Positions 8,297 through 17,976 of a stretch of DNA of 64,000 bases are shown in pieces. Position numbers and translations under genes: made by a program. How positions within the stretch are numbered: the stretch's first letter is position 1; each line of letters starts with the position of its first letter. The DNA is taken from contig CAVQEH010000005.1 in the NCBI GenBank assembly GCA_963711455.1, positions 62,001 to 126,000 on the forward strand, in the 5' to 3' direction. Source of the DNA: DATFVA01 sp963711455. GTDB lineage: Bacteria > Bacteroidota > Ignavibacteria > Ignavibacteriales > Ignavibacteriaceae. Under the pieces are notes generated by a model. That model saw only the letters and a program-made list of their open reading frames with translations. It was not told the origin of the DNA and did not search any database.

Positions 8297-9652
8297 ATGT
8301 CTACTTTGATGGTTAGTATTTCTGGAATCCGCGGAATTGTAGGCGATGGATTAGATCCAAATGTAATAGTTAATTTCACGTCCGCTTATGCAGATTTTGT
8401 AGGAAATGGAAAGGTTGTCGTCGGTCGCGATGCCCGCATTACTGGAGAAATGGTTAACTCAATAGTAACAGCTACTTTAAATGCAAAAGGAATTGATGTA
8501 CTTGATATCGGTATATGTCCTACTCCTACGGTTCAATACACTGTAAAAACATTGAACGCACAGGGTGGTATTGCAATTTCTGCAAGTCATAATCCTAATG
8601 AATGGAATGCATTAAAGCTTTTGAATTCTACAGGGCAGTTTATGACTCCTGAGGAAAATACTAAACTACTGAAAATTATGAATTTATCGGAGAACAAATT
8701 TAAGAGCTGGGATAAAATCGGAAAGAGCAGGAATTATTCTGATGGTTTAAAAAGACATATGCACGATGTACTTGAGATGAAGTATATAAATAAAGCTAAA
8801 ATAAGAAAAAGAAAATTCAGAGTTTTAGCTGATTGTGTAAATGGTGCCGGTGTTTATGTAATCCCCGAACTGCTTAAGGAATTCGGATGCGAAATAATTG
8901 AATATAATTGTGAAAAGACCGGTATCTTTTCTAGGCTGCCGGAACCTATTCCTGAAAACCTGGTTAATACAATGAAGGAAGTTAAAAAAAATAAAGCGGA
9001 TCTCGGGGTGGTTGTCGATCCCGATGTTGACAGGCTTGTACTTATTACGAATAGAGGTGAGCCTTTCAGTGAAGAGAATACAATAACACAGGCCGCAAAA
9101 TTTATTTTATCCAAAGAGAAAGGAAATGTTGTAGTCAACCTTTCCACAACCCGAGGAGTCGATGATGTAGCCGAAGAATTTGGCTGCAAAGTATTTCGTT
9201 CTCCCGTGGGTGAAGCCAATGTGGTAAAAAAAATGAAGGAGGTAAAAGCAATTATCGGAGGCGAAGGAAGTGGAGGAGTCATTTACCCTGCTCTTCATTA
9301 CGGCAGGGATGCACTCGTTGGAATTGCAATTACGCTGCAGCATCTTCTTGAATTCGGCGGAACAATGGATGAGCTAAAAAAATCCCTTCCGTCATATTTT
9401 ATAACCAAGAAAAAAATAATGATCGGGGAAAACAAACCCGATGCAATTATTGCTTCATTAATTAATAAATACGGTACGGAAAAAATTAATACTGAAGATG
9501 GTTTAAGAATTGATTTTCCGGATCATTGGGTACACTTCAGAAAATCAAATACAGAACCGATTATAAGAATTATAACTGAGGCAAAAGACAAAAAAGCTTC
9601 TGAAATACTATCAGAAAAGTATTTAAAAGAAATTGAAGCGATTACTCAGTAA
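8297..9652 (+). CDS. Phosphoglucosamine mutase / phosphomannomutase family enzyme
   Basis: This alpha-D-phosphohexomutase interconverts 1- and 6-phosphates of a hexose or hexosamine. The phosphoserine loop ISASHNP puts the phosphorylated serine at S97. The Mg2+ loop is DPDVDRLV, the sugar-binding loop is GGEGSGG, and the phosphate-binding loop is RKSNTEPIIRI near the C-terminus. The 451-residue length and N-terminal ISGIRGIVG fit the archaeal-type GlmM group, so supply of glucosamine-1-phosphate for cell-wall precursors is likely. Phosphomannomutase activity cannot be excluded. GGAGG lies just before the ATG. Its 3' end overlaps the convergent DUF58 gene by seven bases. Confidence 0.9.
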   Translation: MSTLMVSISGIRGIVGDGLDPNVIVNFTSAYADFVGNGKVVVGRDARITGEMVNSIVTATLNAKGIDVLDIGICPTPTVQYTVKTLNAQGGIAISASHNPNEWNALKLLNSTGQFMTPEENTKLLKIMNLSENKFKSWDKIGKSRNYSDGLKRHMHDVLEMKYINKAKIRKRKFRVLADCVNGAGVYVIPELLKEFGCEIIEYNCEKTGIFSRLPEPIPENLVNTMKEVKKNKADLGVVVDPDVDRLVLITNRGEPFSEENTITQAAKFILSKEKGNVVVNLSTTRGVDDVAEEFGCKVFRSPVGEANVVKKMKEVKAIIGGEGSGGVIYPALHYGRDALVGIAITLQHLLEFGGTMDELKKSLPSYFITKKKIMIGENKPDAIIASLINKYGTEKINTEDGLRIDFPDHWVHFRKSNTEPIIRIITEAKDKKASEILSEKYLKEIEAITQ

Positions 9653-10554
9653 AGCATGCTTCTTTTTTGTATGTAGCTGAACAGGGCTTTGTCGAAAGGT
9701 GCTGAGGTGTCAATCAGGTTATATTCAATGTTTGAATTAAGGCATTCCTTCTTTATGGTGTTAACAAAATCTTTCATTGCCTGCTGGTAAGCTTTCTGAA
9801 TCTGGTAAGGACGCGTTGTCATCTCTTCTTCTGTTTCAAGATCTTTGAAAACCGCATCAGCACCAAAAGAAAAGCTTCTTTCAACAGGATCGAGAAGTTG
9901 AAATACTATAACTTCATTCTTCTGATACCTGAAATGTTTTAATGCAGATAAAATAGAATTAATATCATCAAATAAATCAGAAATAATTATTACCAATCCC
10001 CTTCTTTTAATTTTCTCAGCAATAGAATTCAGACATGAGGCAGTGTTTGTTTTACTGGAAGCGGCAAGAGAACTCAGGCTTTTCAGAATTTCCTGCAAGT
10101 ACGCTTTAGATGCCCTGGGTGGAAAATAATTTTTAATTTCATCTGCATAAACTGTTAAACCTACCGCATCTTTTTGCTTTACCATAAGGTAGCTTAGTGC
10201 TGCAACAAGAGTGATTCCATATTCGAGTTTTGAAATATTTTTCTCTGAACTATATTGCATCGACTTGCTGGAATCAAGTAATATATAGCTTTTGAGATTT
10301 GTTTCTTCTTCATACTGTTTTATAAAAAACTTTTCGGTTTTTCCGTATACTTTCCAGTCAATATCCTTTAAGCTGTCTCCCTGCATATAAGGACGATGTT
10401 CTGTAAATTCCACACTAAACCCATGGTAAGGACTTTTATGAAGTCCAACCATAAAACCTTCAACAACAAGCCGGGCTTTTAATTCCAGAGAATTTAACTT
10501 GGAAACTATAGAAGGATTAAGAAAATTTTTATAATCCTGTGCAGCTTTTGCCAT
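9646..10554 (-). CDS. DUF58 / VWA-like domain protein
   Basis: The 302-residue protein has the DUF58 hallmarks: HRPYMQGDSLKDIDWKVYGKTEKFFIKQYEEE near residue 55, and then a von Willebrand-like fold containing LLDSSKSMQ, with the metal-site DSSKS. No signal peptide or membrane segment is obvious, so it is probably cytoplasmic. Related proteins are often encoded with MoxR-type AAA+ ATPases, and the pair is thought to act in protein maturation; no MoxR gene lies in this window. The ATG overlaps the stop of the upstream lipoprotein gene by one base, so the two are coupled. Confidence 0.85.
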   Translation of the reverse strand: MAKAAQDYKNFLNPSIVSKLNSLELKARLVVEGFMVGLHKSPYHGFSVEFTEHRPYMQGDSLKDIDWKVYGKTEKFFIKQYEEETNLKSYILLDSSKSMQYSSEKNISKLEYGITLVAALSYLMVKQKDAVGLTVYADEIKNYFPPRASKAYLQEILKSLSSLAASSKTNTASCLNSIAEKIKRRGLVIIISDLFDDINSILSALKHFRYQKNEVIVFQLLDPVERSFSFGADAVFKDLETEEEMTTRPYQIQKAYQQAMKDFVNTIKKECLNSNIEYNLIDTSAPFDKALFSYIQKRSMLY

Positions 10555-11093
10555 TATATGCTTTTGGGTGTTTTTTTCTGAAGAATCTGATCAGGACTTA
10601 ACCCCATATTATCAAGTTCCTCGCGGGCTGAAGCTGCCAGTTCGTGTTTGGGAAATTTTTCCAGGAACAAATTGTAAGTAGAAGTTGCAGCCTCATAATT
10701 TTTTAAATCATTTGCCAGTATAAAACCAGAAAGGAATAATGCCATTGGAGCTTTTTCATTATTGGGATACTTGTCAAAAACTTCCCTGAATGTATTAGCT
10801 GCTTTTGTATAAGATTCATTATCGGAAAGATCTTTTACCATTTTATTCTGGTAAATAGTCGCTATTTGAAAAAGGGCATCAGGGGCTTCGGAACTTTGCG
10901 GGAATTCTTTAACAACGGATTCATAGTCAGTAACAGCTTCTGATATATTTTTTTTCATCATATTTTCGTGGGCAGCCTTCATATAATCTCCTGAGGACTT
11001 ACTGCTACACCCTGTTAGAAGTATTGTGCTTGTAAATAGAACAGATAGAATAACTATTTTCCCCGCAAGGCGGGATTTCATTTCGTTAAACAT
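10554..11093 (-). CDS. TPR-repeat outer-membrane-type lipoprotein (BamD/YbgF-like)
   Basis: The 179-residue protein begins with a lipoprotein signal peptide ending in the lipobox LLTGC, so the mature protein would be lipid-anchored. The rest is two or three tetratricopeptide-like helical pairs with the characteristic EFPQSSEAPDALFQIATIY, KYPNNEKAPMALFLSGFI and KFPKHELAASAREEL. This pattern resembles BamD and the YbgF/CpoB family, but the protein is shorter than BamD. It is coupled to the DUF58 gene downstream. I would not assign BamD on this evidence. Confidence 0.8.
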   Translation of the reverse strand: MFNEMKSRLAGKIVILSVLFTSTILLTGCSSKSSGDYMKAAHENMMKKNISEAVTDYESVVKEFPQSSEAPDALFQIATIYQNKMVKDLSDNESYTKAANTFREVFDKYPNNEKAPMALFLSGFILANDLKNYEAATSTYNLFLEKFPKHELAASAREELDNMGLSPDQILQKKTPKSI

Positions 11094-11187
11094 TTTTTCT
11101 CTTTCAGTTAATAAAAACCGGAGTAAAATTATTAAAATAGATCAGAAGTAGCAATGTAGTTAAAGTGGAAAGAATTAAGAATAAATA

Positions 11188-11212
11188 AAAAGCCGGTAAA
11201 ATACCGGCTTTT
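11188..11212 (-). terminator. Intrinsic terminator after the 682-aa T9SS gene
   Basis: AAAAGCCGGTA and TACCGGCTTTT form an 11-bp stem around a short A-rich loop, flanked by A on one side and T on the other, so it can act in both directions. It lies 13 bases past the stop of the minus-strand secreted-protein gene. Confidence 0.85.
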
Positions 11213-11225
11213 CAAGCTAAAAAAT

Positions 11226-13274
11226 TTACTTTGTGAACAGCATCTTTTTAACTGCTGAGAAAGTGGAACCATCAATTCCGCTTGCTTCAAGACGATAGAA
11301 ATAGACACCGCTGTTTAATCTGGAAGCATCGAAATTAACCTGATGAATACCGGCAGGCAGAGCGCCGGTTAATAGTTGCCTAACCTGCTGACCGAGAATG
11401 TTGAAAATCTTAAGTGATACCTTAGAGTCAACTTTCAGATTGAAATTGATCATTGTACTGGGGTTAAATGGATTCGGGAAATTCTGATCAAGAGAATAAG
11501 TTGCAGGAAATACCTCAACTGATGCTTCTGAACTGAATGAATATGAACCCTGGAAGTCCATCTGTTTCAATCTGTATGTATAATGTCCGGGAACAAGATT
11601 CTGATCAATATATGAATAAGAATGTTGGAGAGTGGATGTACCATGTCCCTGAACAAATCCTACAGTTATATAACCGTTTCCTGCACTTCTCTGAATTTCA
11701 AAACCATGGTTATTTATTTCGGATGCCGTATTCCAGTTTAATGATACAGTATTCAGGTTTGCATTTGCAGTAAATGAAGTTAGTTCAACTGGTAAAGATC
11801 CCGGAGGCAGAAAATCAGTATCATAATATCTCGGAGTAACTTCATATCCATTATTTGGAGGAGTTGATGTTGTATACTGACTGCCGATTCCAATTATATC
11901 TCTTGGCCATGCCGGTTCCGGATTACCATCAATATCGGTATCACTATCAATATATACTTTAAGCGAATCAGAGCCACCATCACTTAAGTAAATAGTACCG
12001 CCCGAACCTGCGGTAGGCCAGGTTCCACTGGTTTTATAAACATTCATAAACCCAACTAATCTATTTTCATATAATTCAGCATTGCCTAAATATTGGCTTA
12101 TGGTAACAACCATTGGAGCAGGTACGGGGTTACCTGAACTGACAACCTGAATATCACTTTCATTTGCAGGAATAAGCTCGGTTAAACCATTGTACTGTGA
12201 TACCACGCCGGTAACATTAACTTCATCACCAAGATTTAGTACAGGATTTGTAGAACCTGCATGGAATACATCAATTCCTCCTGTACCATCATCAATAAAA
12301 TAAGAAATGTTAACAGTCTGAAAATTCGGAGAGATTACAATACCCTGAACTGTAAAAGTTTCACCTAAATGATCGGGTACAAAATCACCATCAAGATCTT
12401 CAATAACTGTAGAAATCGGGGTTGTATTTCCTAGAGGAGTTACCTCATAAATAAAGAAAGTATCATCCAAACCGGAATTGCTTTGCTCTACACCGCCAAT
12501 TGAAAATATTCCTGAAACAAAATCTGTTGTGGAAAATAATCCTCCTGCTATACCATCTGTTAATTCGTTGCAAGCATCGTGAGATACACCAGTAGCTGTT
12601 CCGCTTGCAATATAATATTGGATTATCATTAAACTACCGGGACAAAGTCCCCCGCCCTGATCGAACATCCAGAGATAAGGTCCTCCCGGTGTAACGTTAT
12701 CATAAGCCGCACCGTATTGACCTGATAAGCCTGTTGTGATTGTAGCTATTGTTGCACCACTTCTGCTTACCAATGTAGGATTATCTGCCCAGGTACCACA
12801 CCAGAATGCATCATTATTTTCATCATAAGCTATGAATCTAACTGCTACAGGACTTGAGATTGTACCTATCAAAGTTTTTGTAACAAAATCCATTTGATAA
12901 ATAACATTACCTGCAGCACCACCATAAAAATAAGTTCCGTCAAATGCAAGATCTCTTAAACCTGAGACACCTGGTATTGAAAATTCTTCAACAAGATTAC
13001 CTGACATATCATATTTATGAATCAGGTTTGTAGCCCAACGGGTTGTGTAAAAATAAGTTCCGTCGAACTCTGCTCCCGCATTACCTGCAGCTCCTGAAGC
13101 TGTATTAAGGTTAAATGAGAATTCAAGGTCCCACATAGCATTTGTGCCATTTGGAGAAGTGGCGCTGCTTGTATTAGGACTTAATTCAACTGAACTATTT
13201 TGAGCATTTACAGTACTGGTAATTGCAAAAGCCAAAATAAAAGCAAAGGAAACTAATAGAAGCTTTCGTATCAT
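11226..13274 (-). CDS. T9SS-exported secreted protein with propeller-like and OB-like domains
   Basis: The 682-residue protein has a signal peptide (residues 1-24, ending VNAQ). Residues ~47-280 form a propeller-like module with repeated FDGTYFY, GTISSPVAVRF and AFWCGTW segments. A DUF5689/OB-like pair follows (LGETFTVQGIVISPN, NLGDEVNVTGVV), then a fibronectin-like segment beginning PVELTSFTA, and the T9SS sorting domain NFPNPFNPSTMINF...KKMLFTK. The function of the exported part is unknown. The N-terminal module is almost the same as that of the 938-residue protein at 18174-20990. GGAGGT precedes the ATG, and the gene is followed by its own terminator. Confidence 0.85.
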   Translation of the reverse strand: MIRKLLLVSFAFILAFAITSTVNAQNSSVELSPNTSSATSPNGTNAMWDLEFSFNLNTASGAAGNAGAEFDGTYFYTTRWATNLIHKYDMSGNLVEEFSIPGVSGLRDLAFDGTYFYGGAAGNVIYQMDFVTKTLIGTISSPVAVRFIAYDENNDAFWCGTWADNPTLVSRSGATIATITTGLSGQYGAAYDNVTPGGPYLWMFDQGGGLCPGSLMIIQYYIASGTATGVSHDACNELTDGIAGGLFSTTDFVSGIFSIGGVEQSNSGLDDTFFIYEVTPLGNTTPISTVIEDLDGDFVPDHLGETFTVQGIVISPNFQTVNISYFIDDGTGGIDVFHAGSTNPVLNLGDEVNVTGVVSQYNGLTELIPANESDIQVVSSGNPVPAPMVVTISQYLGNAELYENRLVGFMNVYKTSGTWPTAGSGGTIYLSDGGSDSLKVYIDSDTDIDGNPEPAWPRDIIGIGSQYTTSTPPNNGYEVTPRYYDTDFLPPGSLPVELTSFTANANLNTVSLNWNTASEINNHGFEIQRSAGNGYITVGFVQGHGTSTLQHSYSYIDQNLVPGHYTYRLKQMDFQGSYSFSSEASVEVFPATYSLDQNFPNPFNPSTMINFNLKVDSKVSLKIFNILGQQVRQLLTGALPAGIHQVNFDASRLNSGVYFYRLEASGIDGSTFSAVKKMLFTK

Positions 13275-13577
13275 TTGATACCTCCTGAATTTGTATGAAT
13301 GATTAATGAATAGAATTTTGTGATAGATATATTTTGAAGAGCACTGGTTTTGTCTCTAAACTGATAATGCATAGAAATTATCTTTAGGTTTGAATTAGAG
13401 AGTCCACTATTAATATTTTTCCAGAACCGATTTTAAACTAAAAAAAAAGAATCCAACTTGCAATAAATGTAAAATTTTTAAATGAAATTTTATTGTCAAA
13501 AAAGAATTTTAAAATAATTCACAATCATCTTTATTAAAAATTAATCGTGTTAAAATTATGTTAAGAATTTAAAAAGA
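13275..13577. other. Intergenic region without recognised gene
   Basis: This AT-rich spacer lies upstream of the 682-residue secreted-protein gene. Apart from the ribosome-binding site immediately before that gene and short A tracts I see no ORF, repeat or RNA fold that I can support. A promoter for the minus-strand gene is expected here. Confidence 0.5.
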
Positions 13578-13605
13578 AAAGCCGATCTGGCTCAAGACCG
13601 GCTTT
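13578..13605 (-). terminator. Intrinsic terminator after the 650-aa T9SS gene
   Basis: Read on the minus strand, AAAGCCGGTCT pairs with AGATCGGCTTT across a six-base loop with one G-U wobble, followed by a T-rich run. The wobble works only on the minus strand, which matches the direction of the gene it follows. Confidence 0.8.
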
Positions 13606-13620
13606 ACAAGAAAAGAATTT

Positions 13621-15573
13621 TTACTTGGTTAGTATCATTTTTTTAACTGAAGTAAAATTGTATCCGCCAGTTCCGGCAACTTCTATTTTATAAAGATATA
13701 CACCGCTGTTTAAATGGGAAGCACCGAAAATAATATTGTGTTCGCCGGCTGTGAGATTTTCATTTACAAGTATTGCAACTTCCTGCCCCAGGATATTAAA
13801 TACTTTTAACGTTACTTTAGAATCCGCTTTAAGACTGAAATTGATTCGAGTTGAAGGATTAAACGGATTTGGATAATTCTGCTGCAACGAATATTCGGAA
13901 GGAGAATTAACTTCAACTTCTGCTTCTCCTGAATATTTGTAATCTCCGTCAAAATCTATTTGCTTCAATCTGTATGTATAATTTCCGCTTACAACATTTT
14001 TTTCTGTGAAGTTGTATTGTTGGGGTTGTGTTGTTGTTCCGTGCCCCGCAACAAAAGCAACATCATTGTAATTCCCGTTTGAAATTTTTCTTTCTACCTG
14101 GAATCCTTTGTTATTGATTTCTGTAGCTGTTGACCAATTTAAAATAACGTTTCCTCCATTTACTTTTGCTGAAAAAGAAGTGAATTCAACGGGGACATTT
14201 GTATCGGAGGTATCTACAGATAAATTATAAGCCAATCCCCCGTTACCAAATTCCCTGGCGTGGACTGCCTTTCCTGATGCTATGAGGGAACTTCCATCAA
14301 AAGAAATTTTTCCATCGAAAAATGATCCGCCTGTATTTACAGTAAATATAGGAATATTTCCTTCCCATGTTTTAAATACGTATAGATCAGGAGTAGTGTT
14401 TCCCAGAACACCCCAGGATGCTGCCGCAAGTACGTTTCCGGGTCCGTTAAATGAAACTGAAGTTACTTCATCTCCGCAATTATCATAAATCCAGGAAGTA
14501 GTTCCTCCTCCTGAAGTTTTATATAATTTAACCGTTCCGTTATAAGATGAAGACGAGGCAAAAATTAAAGTCCCGACAGCTACATAATTTCCGTCATTCG
14601 ATATATCAACAGAGGTTGCCCAGTTATAATATGTTCCGGGCAACTCCTGATTCTGCCAAAGAAGATTATAAGCTGATCCGTTTCGCTGAAAGACCCTGAC
14701 ATATCCATAATAATTTACTGTGGCAATTATGTTCCCGTCATAACTGATTCCCTGCGTCGCTTGTGTACCGGATGAACCGCTGATCGGGTTGATAACATCC
14801 TGATATATAATATTTCCTGTGAATGTTTCCATAACCCAAAACTCTCCGTAAGTATTTACAATCATCAACGAATCATTGCCGGAAAGTTTTACACCAAGTA
14901 TACTTCCACTGCCTCCAGCAGGATCAATAAGTGTAGCCGACCAGACAGGAGTTGTGGATGATGTATTAAATCCAAAAATTATTGAAGAATCAGAGTAGGT
15001 AGAAGTTGCAATTAAAAAATTTTCATTTTGCGCTAATGCAACAGGTCCGGCTGAAGGAGTTCCTCCGAGGGTGGTCAAATCAAAATTAAATATTGGAACA
15101 TTGCTTGGACTGTTAAACACAAAAATGTTCATAGAAGCACCCGCAGCGATTAAATCCCCATTGTAATTCAGGGATACAAAGTTCACCTGTAGATTATTAG
15201 CAACCGGGTATTCCCATAATGGAGTAGAATTATTGTTGCCATAAAATGAAATTCGTGGATTATTCAACCCCCATCCTACTGCACAATATTCTCCATTACC
15301 ACTAACCACGCACTTATCTCCTATTGAAACCGGGTCCGTATAATTCCAGCGAATAGTTGTTCCCGTTAATAAATCATTATAATAGGTATTAACTGGGGCA
15401 AAGGGAACATGAACAGAATAATTGATCTCAGGTACAGTGAAGTAACCCTGCTGATTTACTCCATCCTGCTGCCTGGTAATTAAATGTTTTCCCACAAAAT
15501 CGGGAGCTTGTTGAGCATAAATTATGCTGCATACAAAAAAAGAAACAATTAGTAACGAAAAGAAATTCTTCAT
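13621..15573 (-). CDS. T9SS-exported WD40/quinoprotein-like beta-propeller protein
   Basis: The 650-residue protein starts with a signal peptide (residues 1-20, ending IYAQ). Residues ~60-450 carry repeated propeller-blade segments such as GNGEYCAVGWG, NYNGDLIAAGAS, SYDGNIIATVNYYGYVRVF, SNDGNYVAVGTL and GPGNVLAAASWG. The C-terminal part has the shared fibronectin-like segment PVEFTSFSAKVNGG and the sorting domain NYPNPFNPSTRINF...KKMILTK. The propeller suggests binding or a structural role outside the cell; no catalytic motif is visible. Unlike its neighbours it shares only the C-terminal third with the other array members. Confidence 0.85.
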   Translation of the reverse strand: MKNFFSLLIVSFFVCSIIYAQQAPDFVGKHLITRQQDGVNQQGYFTVPEINYSVHVPFAPVNTYYNDLLTGTTIRWNYTDPVSIGDKCVVSGNGEYCAVGWGLNNPRISFYGNNNSTPLWEYPVANNLQVNFVSLNYNGDLIAAGASMNIFVFNSPSNVPIFNFDLTTLGGTPSAGPVALAQNENFLIATSTYSDSSIIFGFNTSSTTPVWSATLIDPAGGSGSILGVKLSGNDSLMIVNTYGEFWVMETFTGNIIYQDVINPISGSSGTQATQGISYDGNIIATVNYYGYVRVFQRNGSAYNLLWQNQELPGTYYNWATSVDISNDGNYVAVGTLIFASSSSYNGTVKLYKTSGGGTTSWIYDNCGDEVTSVSFNGPGNVLAAASWGVLGNTTPDLYVFKTWEGNIPIFTVNTGGSFFDGKISFDGSSLIASGKAVHAREFGNGGLAYNLSVDTSDTNVPVEFTSFSAKVNGGNVILNWSTATEINNKGFQVERKISNGNYNDVAFVAGHGTTTQPQQYNFTEKNVVSGNYTYRLKQIDFDGDYKYSGEAEVEVNSPSEYSLQQNYPNPFNPSTRINFSLKADSKVTLKVFNILGQEVAILVNENLTAGEHNIIFGASHLNSGVYLYKIEVAGTGGYNFTSVKKMILTK

Positions 15574-15965
15574 ATAAGAACTCCTGTTAAAAATGTTAAT
15601 TAAAAAAATGATGGGATTTTTGGAATTTTCAGATTCTCCTCCTTTTATTTTAAATTCTAAATATTAAAGGAAAATATCTCTCTTTATAACAGACTCATAT
15701 ACAATTAAAATTTCGATTGCTTATATAATCCATGTTGACCCTAATAATTGAATCAGAAGCAGATCTCTCAGTAGACAATTTTTTTTACAGGACAGGAAAG
15801 ATTAAAGACCTAATGAAATAGAACTTTTACAATATAGACTACAAAATATGGAATATTAATCAAATATGTTAAAAATATAAAAATAATTTTTCTTAAGAAT
15901 ATGCAGGTTGATTATTTAATCGGTCCGGGGAATTCACAAAATCACAAATTCCGTATAAAATAAAA
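15574..15965. other. Intergenic region without recognised gene
   Basis: This AT-rich spacer lies upstream of the 650-residue secreted-protein gene. I see no ORF, long repeat or structured RNA in it. It should contain the promoter of the minus-strand gene, but no box can be named with confidence. Confidence 0.5.
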
Positions 15966-15990
15966 CAGCCCGGTTAAATCACCGGGCCGT
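15966..15990 (-). terminator. Intrinsic terminator, GCCCGGT/ACCGGGC type
   Basis: GCCCGGT and ACCGGGC form a seven-base GC-rich stem around TAAATC, followed on the minus strand by TGTTTTATT. It lies 27 bases after the stop of the Kelch-like secreted-protein gene. Near-identical copies follow two other genes of the array. Confidence 0.85.
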
Positions 15991-16016
15991 AATGAATAGA
16001 AAATGTAAAGAAATGC

Positions 16017-17660
16017 TTACCTGGTTAAGATCATCTTCTTAACTGCTGTAAAGCTGCTTCCATTTGCCCTGCTTGCAACTAACTTATAGATATAAACTCC
16101 ACTTGGTAAGTTTACTGCATCGAAATTTATACTGTGTCCTCCTGCTGCCATATTGCCATTAAGCAGCGTTTTAATTTCCTGTCCAATTATATTAAATATC
16201 TTCAATGTGACTTTTGAATCTGCAGCAAGACTGAAATTTATCTGTGTTGCCGGGTTAAATGGATTCGGGAAGTTTTGTTCCAGTGAGTATACTTTTGGTG
16301 CTTCAACAGTTGTTTCAACTTCATTAGAATATTCTGAGGTACCGTCAAAATCAACCTGTCGCAATCTATAAGTATACTGACCGGGAAAAATAGCTTTATC
16401 AATAAATGAATAACTATGCATTTCAGTTGATGTACCATTTCCCTGTACAAAAGCCAAAACTTTATAACCATTACCTGAATTTCTTTGTACTTCAAATCCC
16501 TGGTTATTTGTCTCACTGGCAGTACTCCAGTTTAACTCAACGCTATTATTTCTGACTGTTGCGGTAAAGGATCTAAGTTCTACAGGAATAACCAGTAATT
16601 GCCCGCAAGCAACTACATCAAAATTTGCAAAGCCTACACCATTATAACCGCCGGGCACAAACAACCTTATAGAATCATCAAATGCTGTAGCTGTTACACC
16701 ATTGAAAATATTTGAAGTAGGAAATGGTTTTGGAGCAATTACATCAACCCACGAATTTAATGTTGCATCGTAAACATAAGCCGTATCGTGATAACCGCCG
16801 CCGGCTCTTTCACCGCATACAACAAAGAAATAATTTGCTATTCCGGTTCCACCGGGTCTGCTTAAACCTGTATAACTGGTTGGAACGTCCGATCCCATGG
16901 CCCATGTTACCTGCGAAGCATTTGAACCAATTGTCCCGATAAGAACGCTTTTAAGATAGGCACTATTATAACCGGCACCCATCATAATTTGGTTTCCGTT
17001 TACCAGACCGCATGCAAACGTTCTTCTTCCCTGACCCGCAGGAAGAGAGTTAGTAATAGTTCCCCAGGTATTGCTGGCAACCCTGTAATAATAAATGTTA
17101 AGGTTTGTTCCTGCACCTGTGTACGGTCCGCCCACAACAAAAATAACACTATCACCCCAGCAAACAGCACCATGTGCTGAAAGAGGAGCCGGCATAGGTG
17201 CCAAAGCTACCCACGCACCTGTGGAAGGATTGTAAGAATATGCGCTTGTACTTCCTGTAGTTATACCGGTTGTACCACCGCCGAAATAATAGAGCTTTCC
17301 ATTACAAGCAGTAAGTGTTCCGCCTGTCAACGCAACAGGAAGACCCACACCAGCAGTCCATGTACCTTCAAAAGTATATTTATAGACTGCCATAGTTGGT
17401 AAACCGTCAACCGGAGCCTGAACATAAAGTGTATCACCTAACCAGGCAGCTGCCTGAAAATATGTTGCAACCGGAACATCAGGAAACATACCTGCAGGGC
17501 ACCAATCACCAGCGGCATCCATTATCGGTGACCACTTTACAGGAGTTATCGGGAAAGTAATTCCCGGTTGATTATCTGTGGCATCGCTCAGATCACTCTG
17601 AGGATAAACGAATGTGCAGAAGGAAAGAATCATCATAAGTAAAGTAAAACATCTTTTCAT
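16017..17660 (-). CDS. T9SS-exported Kelch-like beta-propeller protein
   Basis: The protein is about 547 residues from the ATG at 17660. That start is chosen because GGAGGT lies four bases upstream and a normal signal peptide follows (MKRCFTLLMMILSFCTFVYPQ). A longer reading from a GTG at 17696 would add only sequence derived from the neighbouring gene remnant. Residues ~55-350 are Kelch-like blades: AAWLGDTLYVQ, TACNGKLYYFGGG, GAVCWGDSVIFVVGG, GLVNGNQIMMGAGY, GIANYFFVVCGERAGGG and DDSIRLFVPGGYNG. The shared fibronectin-like segment PVELRSFTATV and the sorting domain NFPNPFNPATQINF...KKMILTR follow. Its function is unknown beyond export and probable surface display. Confidence 0.85.
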   Translation of the reverse strand: MKRCFTLLMMILSFCTFVYPQSDLSDATDNQPGITFPITPVKWSPIMDAAGDWCPAGMFPDVPVATYFQAAAWLGDTLYVQAPVDGLPTMAVYKYTFEGTWTAGVGLPVALTGGTLTACNGKLYYFGGGTTGITTGSTSAYSYNPSTGAWVALAPMPAPLSAHGAVCWGDSVIFVVGGPYTGAGTNLNIYYYRVASNTWGTITNSLPAGQGRRTFACGLVNGNQIMMGAGYNSAYLKSVLIGTIGSNASQVTWAMGSDVPTSYTGLSRPGGTGIANYFFVVCGERAGGGYHDTAYVYDATLNSWVDVIAPKPFPTSNIFNGVTATAFDDSIRLFVPGGYNGVGFANFDVVACGQLLVIPVELRSFTATVRNNSVELNWSTASETNNQGFEVQRNSGNGYKVLAFVQGNGTSTEMHSYSFIDKAIFPGQYTYRLRQVDFDGTSEYSNEVETTVEAPKVYSLEQNFPNPFNPATQINFSLAADSKVTLKIFNIIGQEIKTLLNGNMAAGGHSINFDAVNLPSGVYIYKLVASRANGSSFTAVKKMILTR

Positions 17661-17662
17661 TT

Positions 17663-17976
17663 TACCTCCATTATTAAATTGTTTAGTTAAGATCACCTTC
17701 TTAACCGAAATAAAGCTGCTTGTTAATTTCGATATCTTTTATCCAGTAAATATTAACACAACTATGTTTGTAATTATTTATGACAAATGAATCCTTTATA
17801 GTGCCATAAAGAAGTTTGTTCAAAATTGTCCGATCAATTGGATCGTTAATGGTAAATTGTTGACCATCTATATTAGAATCAAAATCATCCGGGAATAATA
17901 TAGCATACCAATGGGAAAGGCTTAGAGGTGTATATAATGCAAGAATGAGTGAAGCAAGTACAGGATTTCTCATCAT
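17663..17976 (-). pseudogene. Collapsed T9SS-exported protein gene
   Basis: An open frame from 17976 to 17701 has an AGGAG site, a signal-peptide-like start (MMRNPVLASL, compare MVRNFLLALF in the 938-residue protein), and then a stretch that aligns with the middle of that protein (DDFDS..GQQ versus DNFDS..GQQ, and D-x-x-V-x-NNY-x-x-S). Just past it, in a second reading frame, lies the end of a T9SS sorting domain (SSFISVKKVILTK), which has no stop of its own and runs into the Kelch-like gene. The likeliest explanation is a paralogue reduced by internal deletion and frameshift. A new small gene made from these pieces is possible but less likely. Confidence 0.65.

Noticed and set aside
9646..11093. 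MoxR-DUF58 type protein-maturation cluster
   Set aside because: No MoxR ATPase or further VWA gene is present, so the cluster cannot be claimed.
17661..17696. Extension of the Kelch-like gene to a GTG at 17696
   Set aside because: The added residues are the tail of the upstream gene remnant (ILTKQ...), and the ATG at 17660 has a far better ribosome-binding site and begins a normal signal peptide.
17701..17976. A new 91-residue small secreted protein
   Set aside because: It aligns in part with the lectin-like domain of the neighbour, and a sorting-domain tail follows in another frame; a collapsed paralogue explains it better.
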